From positions 186,001-250,000 of the forward strand of contig NZ_CP169368.1 of the NCBI RefSeq assembly GCF_042485795.1: 64,000 bases of DNA, written 5' to 3'. Numbering within the stretch: the stretch's first letter is position 1; each line of letters starts with the position of its first letter. The position numbers and the translations under genes are program-made. The notes beneath the pieces were generated by a model. It saw nothing but the letters and a program-made list of their open reading frames with translations. It had not been told where the DNA came from and made no database searches. Of the stretch, positions 20,885-30,203 are shown piece by piece. Source of the stretch: Lonepinella sp042485795 (lineage in GTDB: Bacteria; Pseudomonadota; Gammaproteobacteria; Enterobacterales; Pasteurellaceae).

Positions 20885-23098
20885 CTAAAAACCAATTTTC
20901 GCATTCACATAGTAAGCACGTCCATGCTCATTGTAGCTTTCTGCTCCGTTGTTGGTACGATAAAGTTTTTTATCAAATAAATTAGTCACTCCAACACGCA
21001 TACTAATATCTGGAGTAAATTGATAACCAGCATTAATTCCCCAAATAGCATAGCTACCCACTTCATTTTGGCTTTGTGGAAGTGTAATTGAAGTTGCTCC
21101 ACCTTGCCCTGCTTCAATACGATTAATCGCAACATGACGTGGTTTTTGGCGACCATAGTGAGTAAAGGTTAAATTCATATCGAATTTATCCGTTGCTTGC
21201 CAAGCTAGTGTGCTGTTAATGGTATGTTTCGGAATAATAGACAGTGGATTGCCTTGGTAATCCTCTGATTTACTCATATACGTGAAATTATTACTCCATT
21301 GCAAATGGTTTAATAACGGAATCACTAGATTACCTTCAAAGCCTGCTATCGTAGCTTTTGGAGTATTCGTCCATTGATACAAATGACTGCCGATACTACT
21401 CAGACCAATTATCTCATCGCCGATCACAATTTTATTACGATAGGCGTTATGGAAGTAATTAATAGAAGCCTGCCAGCCGTTATGAGAAAACTCCAAACCA
21501 ATTTCTTTATTTACACTGGTTTCAGGTTTGAGATTAGAATTACCTTGATAATAACAACGTACCGTTGTGTTAATCGGGCAACCTTGTCCTCGAGTATAAA
21601 GAATAAAATTCGGATTCGTTTGATAGAGATTTGGGGCTTTATAAGCTCTTGCGATACCACCTTTAATGGTAAACATCTGATTGAAACTGTGGGAGAAGTT
21701 CAGTGATGGACTCCAATTATTGCCACTGTCACTATTATAATCAAAGCGAACAGCTGGAATAACACTGGTCGCTTCTGTCACATAAATATTATCTTCTGCA
21801 TACAATGCCCAACTATTTTGCGATACTTTACCACCACGATTAGCATTAATGCCTGTAAATACATCAATTCTACCTTGATCAGTAAAGCCTTGGGTCATGG
21901 AAGCATCATCTTGTAAGGAACTATGATAATATTCGAAGCCAAGGGTTAATACCTGCGGTACGCCTAAAGTAAAAGGAATATCCGCTTCACTGTGTAAACG
22001 GAAATTTTTCAAATAACTGTTGTTATATGTATCAGCTGAGGTATAACTCCCCTCTGGACCACCCGCTAAACCTTCGGGTAAACGACTATTGGTGGTACGA
22101 TCATAACTAATGGTATTTTCCGTATTCCCCCAATCCCATTGCCCTTCATGGGTTAAAGAATAAGCTGAACGATACAGACGAGCCGTTTCCATACCACTAT
22201 CTCTAATAGCAGCAGTTATGCCTGTTGCATTACTATTCTGACTATCACCATTATAAATATTACCTTGACGGCTAAAACTACTGTCCAAGGTTAATTTTTG
22301 TTGAGTGTTAATTTTCCATTGCAAACGTCCTGCAATATCACGGTTACGCACGCCCTCTACCCCTGCCGCATTCGCCCCAGGGACAACGGCATTATTATTG
22401 GGATTAATCGTATTCGGGTTAATCCCCACCGCATCGGCATCAGTTTTATTGGCACTACCATATAAACGGAACGTCAATACATCACGAATTAATGGACCAC
22501 TCAAATTAAAGCCTACGCGTTGAGTTGCTCCCTCTTGATCGTCTTCAGGTTGACTGGTGTAATAGCTGAGAGAACCTTTCCATTCATTAGTTGCTGGTTT
22601 GGTTTTAATATTCACCACGCCCCCCATTGCCCCTGATCCATAACGAGCGGCAGCAGGACCACGTAATACACTAATACTTTCGATTTCTTCTACAGGTACC
22701 CAGTTGGAATCACCACGGGTATTACGCTCACCACGCATAGAAATGCGTTCTGCATTGCGAGAAGTGACTGGCTTACCATCAATTAAAATTAAGGTATTTT
22801 CTGGTCCCATACCACGAATATCAATTTGACGTTTATTACCACGTTGCCCTGTGGCAGTATTCCCCGTTAAGTTTACGCCTGGCATGGTACGAATTAATTC
22901 GGACACATCATTAGCTGGCGGACGTTTCTCCACATCTTTGGTCGAAATTTGTGATACCCCAAGAGATTGTTGTAATTGCTGTTCAGCGGTAACATGAATA
23001 ACATCGAGCCTAACAGGGTTATCCGTGCTTTCTTCTGACCAAGCAAATTGGCTCATGATTGCCAAACTAATCAAAGAGAAATTAGCTATTCTTTTCAT
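20885..23098 (-). CDS. TonB-dependent outer-membrane receptor, FepA/catecholate-siderophore type
   Basis: 737 residues. The signal peptide (MKRIANFSLISLAIMSQFAWS) is followed by a TonB-box-like DVIHVTA near residues 33-39. The plug domain has MPGVNLTG, DIRGMGPENTLILIDGKPV and VLRGPAAARYGSGAMGGVVNI. A long beta-barrel follows, ending in phenylalanine (YYVNAKIGF). Plug and C-terminus are most like FepA/PfeA/IroN, so a ferric catecholate is the likeliest ligand. No transport genes adjoin it. A Fur-like site overlaps its promoter. Confidence 0.88.
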   Translation of the reverse strand: MKRIANFSLISLAIMSQFAWSEESTDNPVRLDVIHVTAEQQLQQSLGVSQISTKDVEKRPPANDVSELIRTMPGVNLTGNTATGQRGNKRQIDIRGMGPENTLILIDGKPVTSRNAERISMRGERNTRGDSNWVPVEEIESISVLRGPAAARYGSGAMGGVVNIKTKPATNEWKGSLSYYTSQPEDDQEGATQRVGFNLSGPLIRDVLTFRLYGSANKTDADAVGINPNTINPNNNAVVPGANAAGVEGVRNRDIAGRLQWKINTQQKLTLDSSFSRQGNIYNGDSQNSNATGITAAIRDSGMETARLYRSAYSLTHEGQWDWGNTENTISYDRTTNSRLPEGLAGGPEGSYTSADTYNNSYLKNFRLHSEADIPFTLGVPQVLTLGFEYYHSSLQDDASMTQGFTDQGRIDVFTGINANRGGKVSQNSWALYAEDNIYVTEATSVIPAVRFDYNSDSGNNWSPSLNFSHSFNQMFTIKGGIARAYKAPNLYQTNPNFILYTRGQGCPINTTVRCYYQGNSNLKPETSVNKEIGLEFSHNGWQASINYFHNAYRNKIVIGDEIIGLSSIGSHLYQWTNTPKATIAGFEGNLVIPLLNHLQWSNNFTYMSKSEDYQGNPLSIIPKHTINSTLAWQATDKFDMNLTFTHYGRQKPRHVAINRIEAGQGGATSITLPQSQNEVGSYAIWGINAGYQFTPDISMRVGVTNLFDKKLYRTNNGAESYNEHGRAYYVNAKIGF

Positions 23099-23145
23099 AT
23101 ATTGCTCCTTAAATTGAAATAATAAAAATAATAAAAACGAAATAA

Positions 23146-23182
23146 ATATTATAATTTCCGACTAAAAATGTAAACTATTATC
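23146..23182 (-). promoter_or_regulatory. Promoter with overlapping Fur-like box for the TonB receptor
   Basis: On the minus strand a -35 TTTACA (23169-23174) and -10 TAATAT (23146-23151) are 17 bases apart, about 50 bases before the receptor start. GATAATAGTTTACATTTTT (23164-23182) covers the -35 and fits the 19-base Fur consensus at about 12 positions. It lies inside the 3' end of trmO. Confidence 0.5.
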
Positions 23183-23896
23183 ATTTAATAATATGTTTAC
23201 CACTTCTACTATTCCTAATTCTCTGATTTGAAATGTCACATTATAATTCGCTAAATGTACCCCATAAATCCGCTCAGAAATCTGCCCTTGTTGATAAGCA
23301 GGTCTGGGATCTTGTTGTAAGACTTCGGTAATAAATCGCTGAAAGTGCGGTTGAAATTCTTCGATTTTTTGCACCGCAGTTTGGGCATCAGGGCTGAATT
23401 TTACTTGTAACAACACTGGGGGCTTTGCTTGTGCAAAACCTGAAATAGCATTAGGTTCACTGTCGGCGTAAGCAATATAAGGTTTTATATCAAAAATTGG
23501 CGTGCCATTAACTAAATCCACAGAACCAAGATGCAATAACACCTTGCCTTGTGAACAATCAATTTTACGCAATTCCACTTTCGATAAACCTAACGGATTC
23601 GGGCGATGGGTGGAGCGTGAAGCAAATACACCCACTCGCTGATTTCCCCCTAAACGGGGTGGACGAACAGTAGGTTGCCACTTGCCTTGAGGGATTTTAT
23701 CGAATTGAAAAATTAGCCATAAATGGCTAAATTGTGCTAATCCTCGTACGGCTTCAGGGACGTTGTAAGGCGGTAATAATTCTACAACGCCCGTGCCATC
23801 TTGCACCAAATTGGGCTGGCGTGGTACAGAGAATTTTTCTTGATAAGGGGTATGAATAATGGCTACTGGCTGTAAAGTTAAGTTCAAATCAGACAT
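23162..23896 (-). CDS. trmO: tRNA (t6A37)-N6-methyltransferase TrmO
   Basis: SAM-dependent beta-barrel methyltransferase that methylates N6-threonylcarbamoyladenosine at tRNA position 37, formerly named TsaA/YaeB. 244 residues (E. coli 235). Motifs include PRQPNLV, RPPRLGGNQRVGVFASRSTH, RPNPLGLSKVEL and DIKPYIAYAD. It is divergent from menA, with about 85 bases between starts, and convergent with nothing: the receptor follows on the same strand. Confidence 0.92.
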   Translation of the reverse strand: MSDLNLTLQPVAIIHTPYQEKFSVPRQPNLVQDGTGVVELLPPYNVPEAVRGLAQFSHLWLIFQFDKIPQGKWQPTVRPPRLGGNQRVGVFASRSTHRPNPLGLSKVELRKIDCSQGKVLLHLGSVDLVNGTPIFDIKPYIAYADSEPNAISGFAQAKPPVLLQVKFSPDAQTAVQKIEEFQPHFQRFITEVLQQDPRPAYQQGQISERIYGVHLANYNVTFQIRELGIVEVVNILLNDNSLHF

Positions 23897-23980
23897 CTTT
23901 TTTAATCTATGTTAAAATGCTCGCCTTTATATTACCTGATAACCACCCAAAGTGCGGTGTATTTTTGAAAAATTCTTATT

Positions 23981-24877
23981 ATGGCAACAATAAAAACATG
24001 GCTCGACACAGCTCGACCAAAAACCTTACCACTGGCGGTAGCTATTATTTTAACAGGTTCAGCGTTAGCTCAATGGCATGGCACATTTAGCTGGTCAGTC
24101 ACCTTACTTTGTTTACTCACCGCCACCCTATTACAAATTGTATCGAACTTTGCCAATGATTATGGTGATTATCAAAAAGGTTCCGATACCACAGAGCGTA
24201 TCGGTCCATTACGTGGTATTCAACAAGGAAAAATGACCGCAAACCAGCTACGTAATGGCTTGATTGTGATTAGCATAGCAAGTTTTATATCGGGAGCGAG
24301 CTTAATTGCGTTAGCTTATGAAACCACACAAGATTTAATTGCTTTCGCTATATTGGGAATTTTGGCGATTTTGGCAGCGATTACCTATACCGTTGGCAAA
24401 AAACCTTATGGTTATTTAGGTTTAGGCGATATTTCAGTGTTCCTGTTTTTTGGTTTATTAGCCGTGTGTGGCACCTATTATTTACAAGCTCACAGCCTTG
24501 ATTGGTCGATTTTCTTACCTGCAGCGGCTTGTGGTTTTCTTTCAACTGCAGTGTTAAATATCAATAATTTGCGGGATATTGAACAAGATCGCAAAGCAGG
24601 CAAAAATACGCTCATTGTACGAATCGGGGCGAAAAACGGACGAATTTATCACTGGCTATTATTATTAGGGGCAGTCCTTTGTTACACCATTTTTGCCTTA
24701 TTGCATAAGCCGTTATTGCTGATCATTATTGCGGTGATTGCTGTATTATTAGCCAAACATGCTTATTTTGTTTATCAACAAAAAGATCCCATGGCATTAC
24801 GTCCAATGCTCGGCAAAATGTCAATGCTGGCGTTGTTAAGCACGATTCTATTTAGTTTAGGCTTGCTAATTTTATAG
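23981..24877 (+). CDS. menA: 1,4-dihydroxy-2-naphthoate polyprenyltransferase MenA
   Basis: UbiA-family membrane prenyltransferase that attaches the polyprenyl tail to DHNA, giving demethylmenaquinone. 298 residues with about nine hydrophobic segments. The first aspartate motif is NFANDYGDYQKGSD at residues 57-70, and the second is NNLRDIEQDRKAGKNTL. The start TARPKTLPLA is typical of MenA. Menaquinone made here is needed by HemG. rraA follows on the same strand. Confidence 0.94.
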   Translation: MATIKTWLDTARPKTLPLAVAIILTGSALAQWHGTFSWSVTLLCLLTATLLQIVSNFANDYGDYQKGSDTTERIGPLRGIQQGKMTANQLRNGLIVISIASFISGASLIALAYETTQDLIAFAILGILAILAAITYTVGKKPYGYLGLGDISVFLFFGLLAVCGTYYLQAHSLDWSIFLPAAACGFLSTAVLNINNLRDIEQDRKAGKNTLIVRIGAKNGRIYHWLLLLGAVLCYTIFALLHKPLLLIIIAVIAVLLAKHAYFVYQQKDPMALRPMLGKMSMLALLSTILFSLGLLIL

Positions 24878-24928
24878 AATCAAGCATATACTTATAGTCA
24901 GATAAATTTTAGATAAAAGGGAAATCCT

Positions 24929-25429
24929 ATGCAAATTGATACTTCTGAACTTTGTGATATCTACCTCGATCAGGTAGATGTAGTCGATCCTATTTTTTCT
25001 AGTTTTGGTGGCGTGACAAACTTTTACGGTAAAATCACCACTGTCAAATGCTTTGAAAAAAATGGCTTAATTGCAGAATTATTAGAAGAAGATGGGGCAG
25101 GTCGTGTATTAGTGATTGATGGTGGCGGTGCGGTTCGCCGTGCCTTAATTGATGCAGAACTTGCTCAACTGGCTGCCAAGAATCGCTGGGAGGGCATTAT
25201 TGTATATGGTGCTATTCGTCAATTAGCCGAATTAGAAAATATTGATATTGGTATTCACGCTCTTGCTCCTATTCCCGTAGGGGCTGATGATGATAATCAG
25301 GGCGAAAGTGATGTCCCTGTGAATTTTGCAGGGGTAACTTTTTTCCCCGAAGATCATATATATGCTGATTTAACGGGGATTATTTTATCGCAAGAGCCAT
25401 TAGAATTAGATGAGCTAGAAAACGAATAA
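24929..25429 (+). CDS. rraA: Ribonuclease E activity regulator RraA
   Basis: Ring-shaped trimeric protein that binds RNase E and restrains mRNA decay. 166 residues (E. coli 161). Signature stretches are TSELCDIY, FSSFGGVTNFYGKI, GRVLVIDGGGAVRRALIDAEL and GIIVYGAIRQ. It is downstream of menA, as in E. coli, and has its own strong terminator. Confidence 0.96.
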   Translation: MQIDTSELCDIYLDQVDVVDPIFSSFGGVTNFYGKITTVKCFEKNGLIAELLEEDGAGRVLVIDGGGAVRRALIDAELAQLAAKNRWEGIIVYGAIRQLAELENIDIGIHALAPIPVGADDDNQGESDVPVNFAGVTFFPEDHIYADLTGIILSQEPLELDELENE

Positions 25430-25448
25430 TTTATTTGAAGAATGGCAT

Positions 25449-25492
25449 AAAAGTGCGGTGAATTATTTTGTAAGAAAATTAACCGCACTTTT
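25449..25492 (+). terminator. Terminator after rraA made from paired uptake signals
   Basis: AAAAGTGCGGT and ACCGCACTTTT (25449-25459 with 25482-25492) are head-to-head uptake signals forming an 11-bp stem, with T-rich sequence after it. Confidence 0.85.
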
Positions 25493-25594
25493 TTTATTTT
25501 ATGATCGGTGTCACAAATCCATAAAAAAAGTATTGCTTTTATTTAACAAATTGCTAACGTTACTACGTCCAAACATATAAATTTAAGGAGGACA

Positions 25595-26989
25595 ATGATG
25601 GAATTTACCCCTGAGAAAAAAAGTAGTCTAAATCCGAAAGGTATTATTCTACTTGCAGATATTATTTTATTTTTTATTTTACTAAACGTCTTACCTTTTG
25701 ACCCTAAAGCCAATAAAGGTTTGGCGTTGCTCGCATTTATTGCTGTTTTATGGTTAACCGAAACATTACACGTTACCATTACCGCAATTTTAGTGCCTAT
25801 ACTGGCTATTGGTTTAGGATTAGTCACCACCAAAAATGCCTTGGTTGCCTTTGCCGATCCTACCATTTTCTTGTTCTTTGGTGGATTTGCGTTAGCCACA
25901 GCTCTACATATTCAAAACTTAGACCGCTTAATAGCGAACCGAATTATGGCATTGGCTCGAGGAAATTTATTTGTAGCAACGCTGTATCTATTCAGTGTTA
26001 CCGCTTTCCTTTCCATGTGGATCAGTAATACCGCTACCGCAGCGATGATGTTACCACTTGCCATGGGAGTATTAAGCCAATTAGATCGTGAACGAGAACA
26101 TAGTACCTATATTTTCGTGTTGTTGGGTATCGCTTATAGTGCCAGTATTGGGGGAATGGGAACCTTAGTCGGTAGCCCGCCAAATGCTATTGTGGCATCG
26201 CAATTACATTTAACCTTTGCAGATTGGTTATGGTATGGTTTGCCGATTATGATTATTTTACTGCCATTAATGATCGGCACACTATATATCGTATTTAAAC
26301 CTAATTTAAATATTAAATTTAGCCAGAATTTTGAACAAATAAACATGAACACCGATCGTATCGTTACTTTAATCATCTTTATTTTTGTGGCGCTTTGCTG
26401 GGTGTTCAGTGGCTATATTAATCCAATGTTATCTTCCTTACTTGGTTTAGAAGGTAAGATTGCCAGTTTTGATAGTGTCGTTGCGTTATTAGCCGCAGTG
26501 TTAATCGTTATCTTCAATGTAGCCTCTTGGAAACAAATTCAAGATAACACCGAATGGGGCGTATTAATGCTATTCGGTGGTGGTTTAACCTTGAGTGCGG
26601 TATTAAAAGACTCTGGGGCAAGTAAAATTATGGCTGATGGCATTGTGTTTATGATTGAGGGTGGTCATTACTACATTATCGGTTTAGTGGTGGCTGCATT
26701 TATTATTTTCTTAACTGAATTTACCTCGAATACTGCCAGTGCCGCATTACTCGTACCAATCTTTATCTCTATCGCTGAAGCCTTAGGCATGCCACCTGTT
26801 GGTTTAGCCTTAATTATCGGTCTTGGTGCTTCTTGTGCCTTTATGTTACCTGTGGCAACACCACCAAATGCTATTGTATTTGGTACAGGTGAAGTAAAAC
26901 AAAGCGAAATGGTAAGAGTTGGATTTATTTTAAATCTAGTTTGTGTCTTTGTGATTGCCACTATCGGCTATTTCTTCTGGTTGAACTAA
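25595..26989 (+). CDS. SLC13/DASS-family sodium:anion (dicarboxylate) symporter
   Basis: 464 residues, hydrophobic throughout, about eleven membrane segments. Both family SNT motifs are present: SNTATAAMMLP around residue 148 and TSNTASAALLVP around residue 378. These bind sodium and substrate in the VcINDY structure. The substrate is probably a C4-dicarboxylate or related anion. The start follows AAGGAGGACA, and two adjacent ATGs are possible. It stands alone between two terminators. Confidence 0.87.
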   Translation: MMEFTPEKKSSLNPKGIILLADIILFFILLNVLPFDPKANKGLALLAFIAVLWLTETLHVTITAILVPILAIGLGLVTTKNALVAFADPTIFLFFGGFALATALHIQNLDRLIANRIMALARGNLFVATLYLFSVTAFLSMWISNTATAAMMLPLAMGVLSQLDREREHSTYIFVLLGIAYSASIGGMGTLVGSPPNAIVASQLHLTFADWLWYGLPIMIILLPLMIGTLYIVFKPNLNIKFSQNFEQINMNTDRIVTLIIFIFVALCWVFSGYINPMLSSLLGLEGKIASFDSVVALLAAVLIVIFNVASWKQIQDNTEWGVLMLFGGGLTLSAVLKDSGASKIMADGIVFMIEGGHYYIIGLVVAAFIIFLTEFTSNTASAALLVPIFISIAEALGMPPVGLALIIGLGASCAFMLPVATPPNAIVFGTGEVKQSEMVRVGFILNLVCVFVIATIGYFFWLN

Positions 26990-27006
26990 TTTATTATTCA
27001 CACGAA

Positions 27007-27036
27007 AAAGGGTTTTGCTGTTACGCAAAACCCTTT
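27007..27036 (+). terminator. Terminator after the SLC13 transporter gene
   Basis: A perfect 12-bp stem (AAAGGGTTTTGC / GCAAAACCCTTT) with a 6-base loop, then GATTTTT. Confidence 0.85.
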
Positions 27037-27044
27037 GATTTTTC

Positions 27045-27080
27045 ACCGCACTTTATTTGGCATAAAGTAGAAAGTGCGGT
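27045..27080. terminator. Paired-uptake-signal hairpin between convergent genes
   Basis: ACCGCACTTT / AAAGTGCGGT (10 bp) lies just beyond the acrB stop and the previous terminator. GTATTTTT follows on the plus strand. Confidence 0.6.
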
Positions 27081-27096
27081 GTATTTTTAGTGAATT

Positions 27097-30000
27097 TTAA
27101 TGATGACTTCCGCCACTCACACGTGGGGCGTTTTCATCAAATTCTGGTAATGGTTTGTGTTCGCTGGCAATGTAAGAATAAATCACTGGCAACACGAACA
27201 GGGTGAACAATGTTCCAATCGCCAGACCTGCTACGATTACAATCCCCATACTGAAACGCATTACCGCACCCGCACCACTGGCATAAAGTAGTGGTACTAA
27301 ACCTGCGATCATCGCTGCTGTCGTCATTAAAATTGGACGTAAACGTTGACGGGCTGCCGTCACAATCGCATCAATTTTACTTGCACCATGATGTAACTGC
27401 TCTTCCATTGCTACTTCACACATTAAGATACCGTGTTTGGTAATTAAGCCGACTAAAGTAATCAAGCCTACTTCAGAATAAATGTTGAGTGTTACCCCTG
27501 TTACCCCTAATAAACTCAGAATATTTAACACCAACAAGGCTCCACTTAATGCTAACGGTACAGAAATCAAAATCACCGTTGCATCACGCCAGCTTTCAAA
27601 TTGGATCGCCAACACTAAGAAAATAATCACCACCGCAAGAGCAAAGGTGACACCAAGAGAGCTACCTTCTTGCACTAACTGACGAGATTCGCCTTTAAAG
27701 TCATAGGTATAACCTTTTGGCAATTCTTTGGCTGCCGCTTGCAACCAAGCTACCGCATCACCGACTTTGGTGGTTGGGGCTGGCACCGCACTAATGGTCG
27801 CCGCATTCAACTGACTAAAATGCCCCAATGATACAGGCTGTGGCTCAAGAGTAAGGGTGAGCAAACTACTTAACGGTACGCTAGTGCCATCTGAAGCGGA
27901 TACATAGTAGTTATTAAAGGATTCTGGTGATAAGCGGTCGTCACGTTTTACTTGCGAGATCACTTTATAAGCTCGTCCGTCAATATCGACTCGAGTAATG
28001 GTCGCTGCGGATAAATAACTGCCTAAGGTGTTAGAAATCGCCGACATACTCACGCCATACGCCCCTGCTTTTTCTTTATCAACAGTAATCGTCATTTGAG
28101 CAGTATCATATTGCAAATCAATATTCGTAAACACGAATAAACCAGACTTACGCATCTTTTGTAAGAACTCTTCGGAAACCACCGCAAGTTCTTTATTATC
28201 ATTTGGGGTCATTAACACGATCCCGACACTTGCCCCTTGTTCCCCTGTGTCAATTTCAGGCATGGAGAAGTTGGTAATAGATAATTCTGGAATATTTTTA
28301 GCCTTGGTATTTAATTCATTCATCACTTCAGGCTGTTTACGACTACGCTCACTCCAATCTTTCAGGGTGGTAATAATCAATGCCTTATTTGATGTTGGTG
28401 CACCAGCAACCACCATTGAGAATTTATTCTCTTCGGTTTCATTGATAATTTGCTCGTATTGTTTAGCGGCTTGTTGAATATAATCCACGTTCATATTTGA
28501 CGGTGCAAAAGCAAGGCTCATAAATGCCCCCTTGTCTTCCGCAGGTGTCAGCTCACTGGAAAGTGAATTCAATAACACAGGGATCGTGCCAAAAACAATA
28601 ACAGAGAATAACAAAATTGCACTACGAGAAGCCATAATCACGTGCAACCAGTAACCATAAATATCGGTAATTTTGTTTAAAGTACGATTGACACGTTGCT
28701 CAAAGCTACTATGTTGATCAGTTAATAAGGCACCAGACATCATTGGTGAGAGCGTTAAAGCCACCACACCAGAAATAAATACTGAACCAGCAAGGGTTAA
28801 CGCAAATTCTTTAAATAGTGTTCCCGTAATTCCGCCCATTAATGCCATCGGTGAATATACCGCGACCAAGGCAATGGTCATAGAAATAACAGGGGTAGCA
28901 ATTTCACGTGTACCAATAATTGCCGCACGGAATGGGGTTTCACCCTCTTTAATGTGGCGATCCACGTTTTCCAATACCACGATGGCATCGTCCACCACCA
29001 AACCGATAGCTAAAATCATCGCAAGCAAAGTCATCAAGTTAATAGAGAAACCAAAACCTTGCATCAAGAACAATACCCCAATCAATGAAATTGGAATGGT
29101 GATAATCGGAATAATAATGGCACGGAATGAACCGATAAACATTAAGATAACCACTAATACAATGACCACCGCTTCTAAAATGGTATGTACTACGTCATTA
29201 ATTGAGCTGTTAATCGCAATAGTACGGTCATACAGAATAGCTGAAGTAATACTATCTGGCATTTGTGCTTTAATCTGTTCATACACAGGATAAATATCAT
29301 TTGCCACATCTAACGGGTTGGCATCTGATGTTGGTTCAATACCAATCACCACAGATTCTTGTCCGTTCGCACTAGCACGATAATCATCATTTTCTTTATT
29401 TAATTCAACGGTGGCTACATCGCGTAAACGAACAAGGTCAGTACCATCAGAGGCAATAATTAAATTACTTAATTGTTCAATCGTGGTGGTAGTGGTTTCT
29501 ACTTTGTTTTTATAAACATTGTAATAACCATTTGAACTCCCTGCGGCGGTCTGTACATTATTCGCATTCAAGGCACTCATCACCTGTGGAGCAGAAAGGT
29601 TTTGGGAAGCCATTTTTTGTGGGTCAAGCCAAATACGCATGGCATATTCTGCCCCCCCATAAATATTAACTTTTGCCACACCTTGCACCGTAAACAACTG
29701 CGGTTTTACCACACGTTGAATATAGTCAGTCACTTGGCTTGAATCTAACTTATCCGAAACAAAACTAACATACATTAACCCTGAACCACCTGTAGAAGAA
29801 GTAATGGACGGGTCTTCAATATCACTTGGTAACTCAGAACGAACAGAGTTTACTTTGGCAAGAATGTCAGCCAAAGCGGCACTTGGATCAGTATTCAATT
29901 TCATCTTGACCGTAATTTGAGAAGAACTCGGACTACTGATTGATGATAAATAGTCAATATTGTCCGCCTGTGCAATGGCTTCTTCCAGTTTTGAGGTCAC

Positions 30001-30186
30001 GAACGCTTGAATCAAATTGGCATCTGCACCAGGATAAGTGGTGCTTACCGTGATCACCGTGGTGGTCATTTTGGGATATTCACGCACCGACAATTTCGAG
30101 ATAGCTTGCAAACCAAGAATCACGATCAGCAAGCTAATAGAAATCGCCAAAATCGGGCGTTTAATAAAAATATCAGTAAATTTCAT
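27097..30186 (-). CDS. acrB: RND multidrug efflux transporter, AcrB family
   Basis: Inner-membrane proton-driven pump of a tripartite efflux system. 1,029 residues. The N-terminal MKFTDIFIKRPILAISISL is typical of RND pumps. The proton-relay aspartates are in GLVVDDAIVVLENV near residue 400, the essential lysine is in GLITKHGILM near residue 935, and the long periplasmic loops have the expected spacing. It is third in the leftward acrR-acrA-acrB operon. No outer-membrane channel gene is nearby, so a TolC encoded elsewhere must complete the pump. Confidence 0.92.
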   Translation of the reverse strand: MKFTDIFIKRPILAISISLLIVILGLQAISKLSVREYPKMTTTVITVSTTYPGADANLIQAFVTSKLEEAIAQADNIDYLSSISSPSSSQITVKMKLNTDPSAALADILAKVNSVRSELPSDIEDPSITSSTGGSGLMYVSFVSDKLDSSQVTDYIQRVVKPQLFTVQGVAKVNIYGGAEYAMRIWLDPQKMASQNLSAPQVMSALNANNVQTAAGSSNGYYNVYKNKVETTTTTIEQLSNLIIASDGTDLVRLRDVATVELNKENDDYRASANGQESVVIGIEPTSDANPLDVANDIYPVYEQIKAQMPDSITSAILYDRTIAINSSINDVVHTILEAVVIVLVVILMFIGSFRAIIIPIITIPISLIGVLFLMQGFGFSINLMTLLAMILAIGLVVDDAIVVLENVDRHIKEGETPFRAAIIGTREIATPVISMTIALVAVYSPMALMGGITGTLFKEFALTLAGSVFISGVVALTLSPMMSGALLTDQHSSFEQRVNRTLNKITDIYGYWLHVIMASRSAILLFSVIVFGTIPVLLNSLSSELTPAEDKGAFMSLAFAPSNMNVDYIQQAAKQYEQIINETEENKFSMVVAGAPTSNKALIITTLKDWSERSRKQPEVMNELNTKAKNIPELSITNFSMPEIDTGEQGASVGIVLMTPNDNKELAVVSEEFLQKMRKSGLFVFTNIDLQYDTAQMTITVDKEKAGAYGVSMSAISNTLGSYLSAATITRVDIDGRAYKVISQVKRDDRLSPESFNNYYVSASDGTSVPLSSLLTLTLEPQPVSLGHFSQLNAATISAVPAPTTKVGDAVAWLQAAAKELPKGYTYDFKGESRQLVQEGSSLGVTFALAVVIIFLVLAIQFESWRDATVILISVPLALSGALLVLNILSLLGVTGVTLNIYSEVGLITLVGLITKHGILMCEVAMEEQLHHGASKIDAIVTAARQRLRPILMTTAAMIAGLVPLLYASGAGAVMRFSMGIVIVAGLAIGTLFTLFVLPVIYSYIASEHKPLPEFDENAPRVSGGSHH

Positions 30187-30203
30187 TAAGTTACACCCTT
30201 AAA

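Noticed and set aside
28874..29293. 139-codon frame opposite acrB
   Set aside because: Antisense shadow of a conserved membrane protein gene, with no signals of its own.
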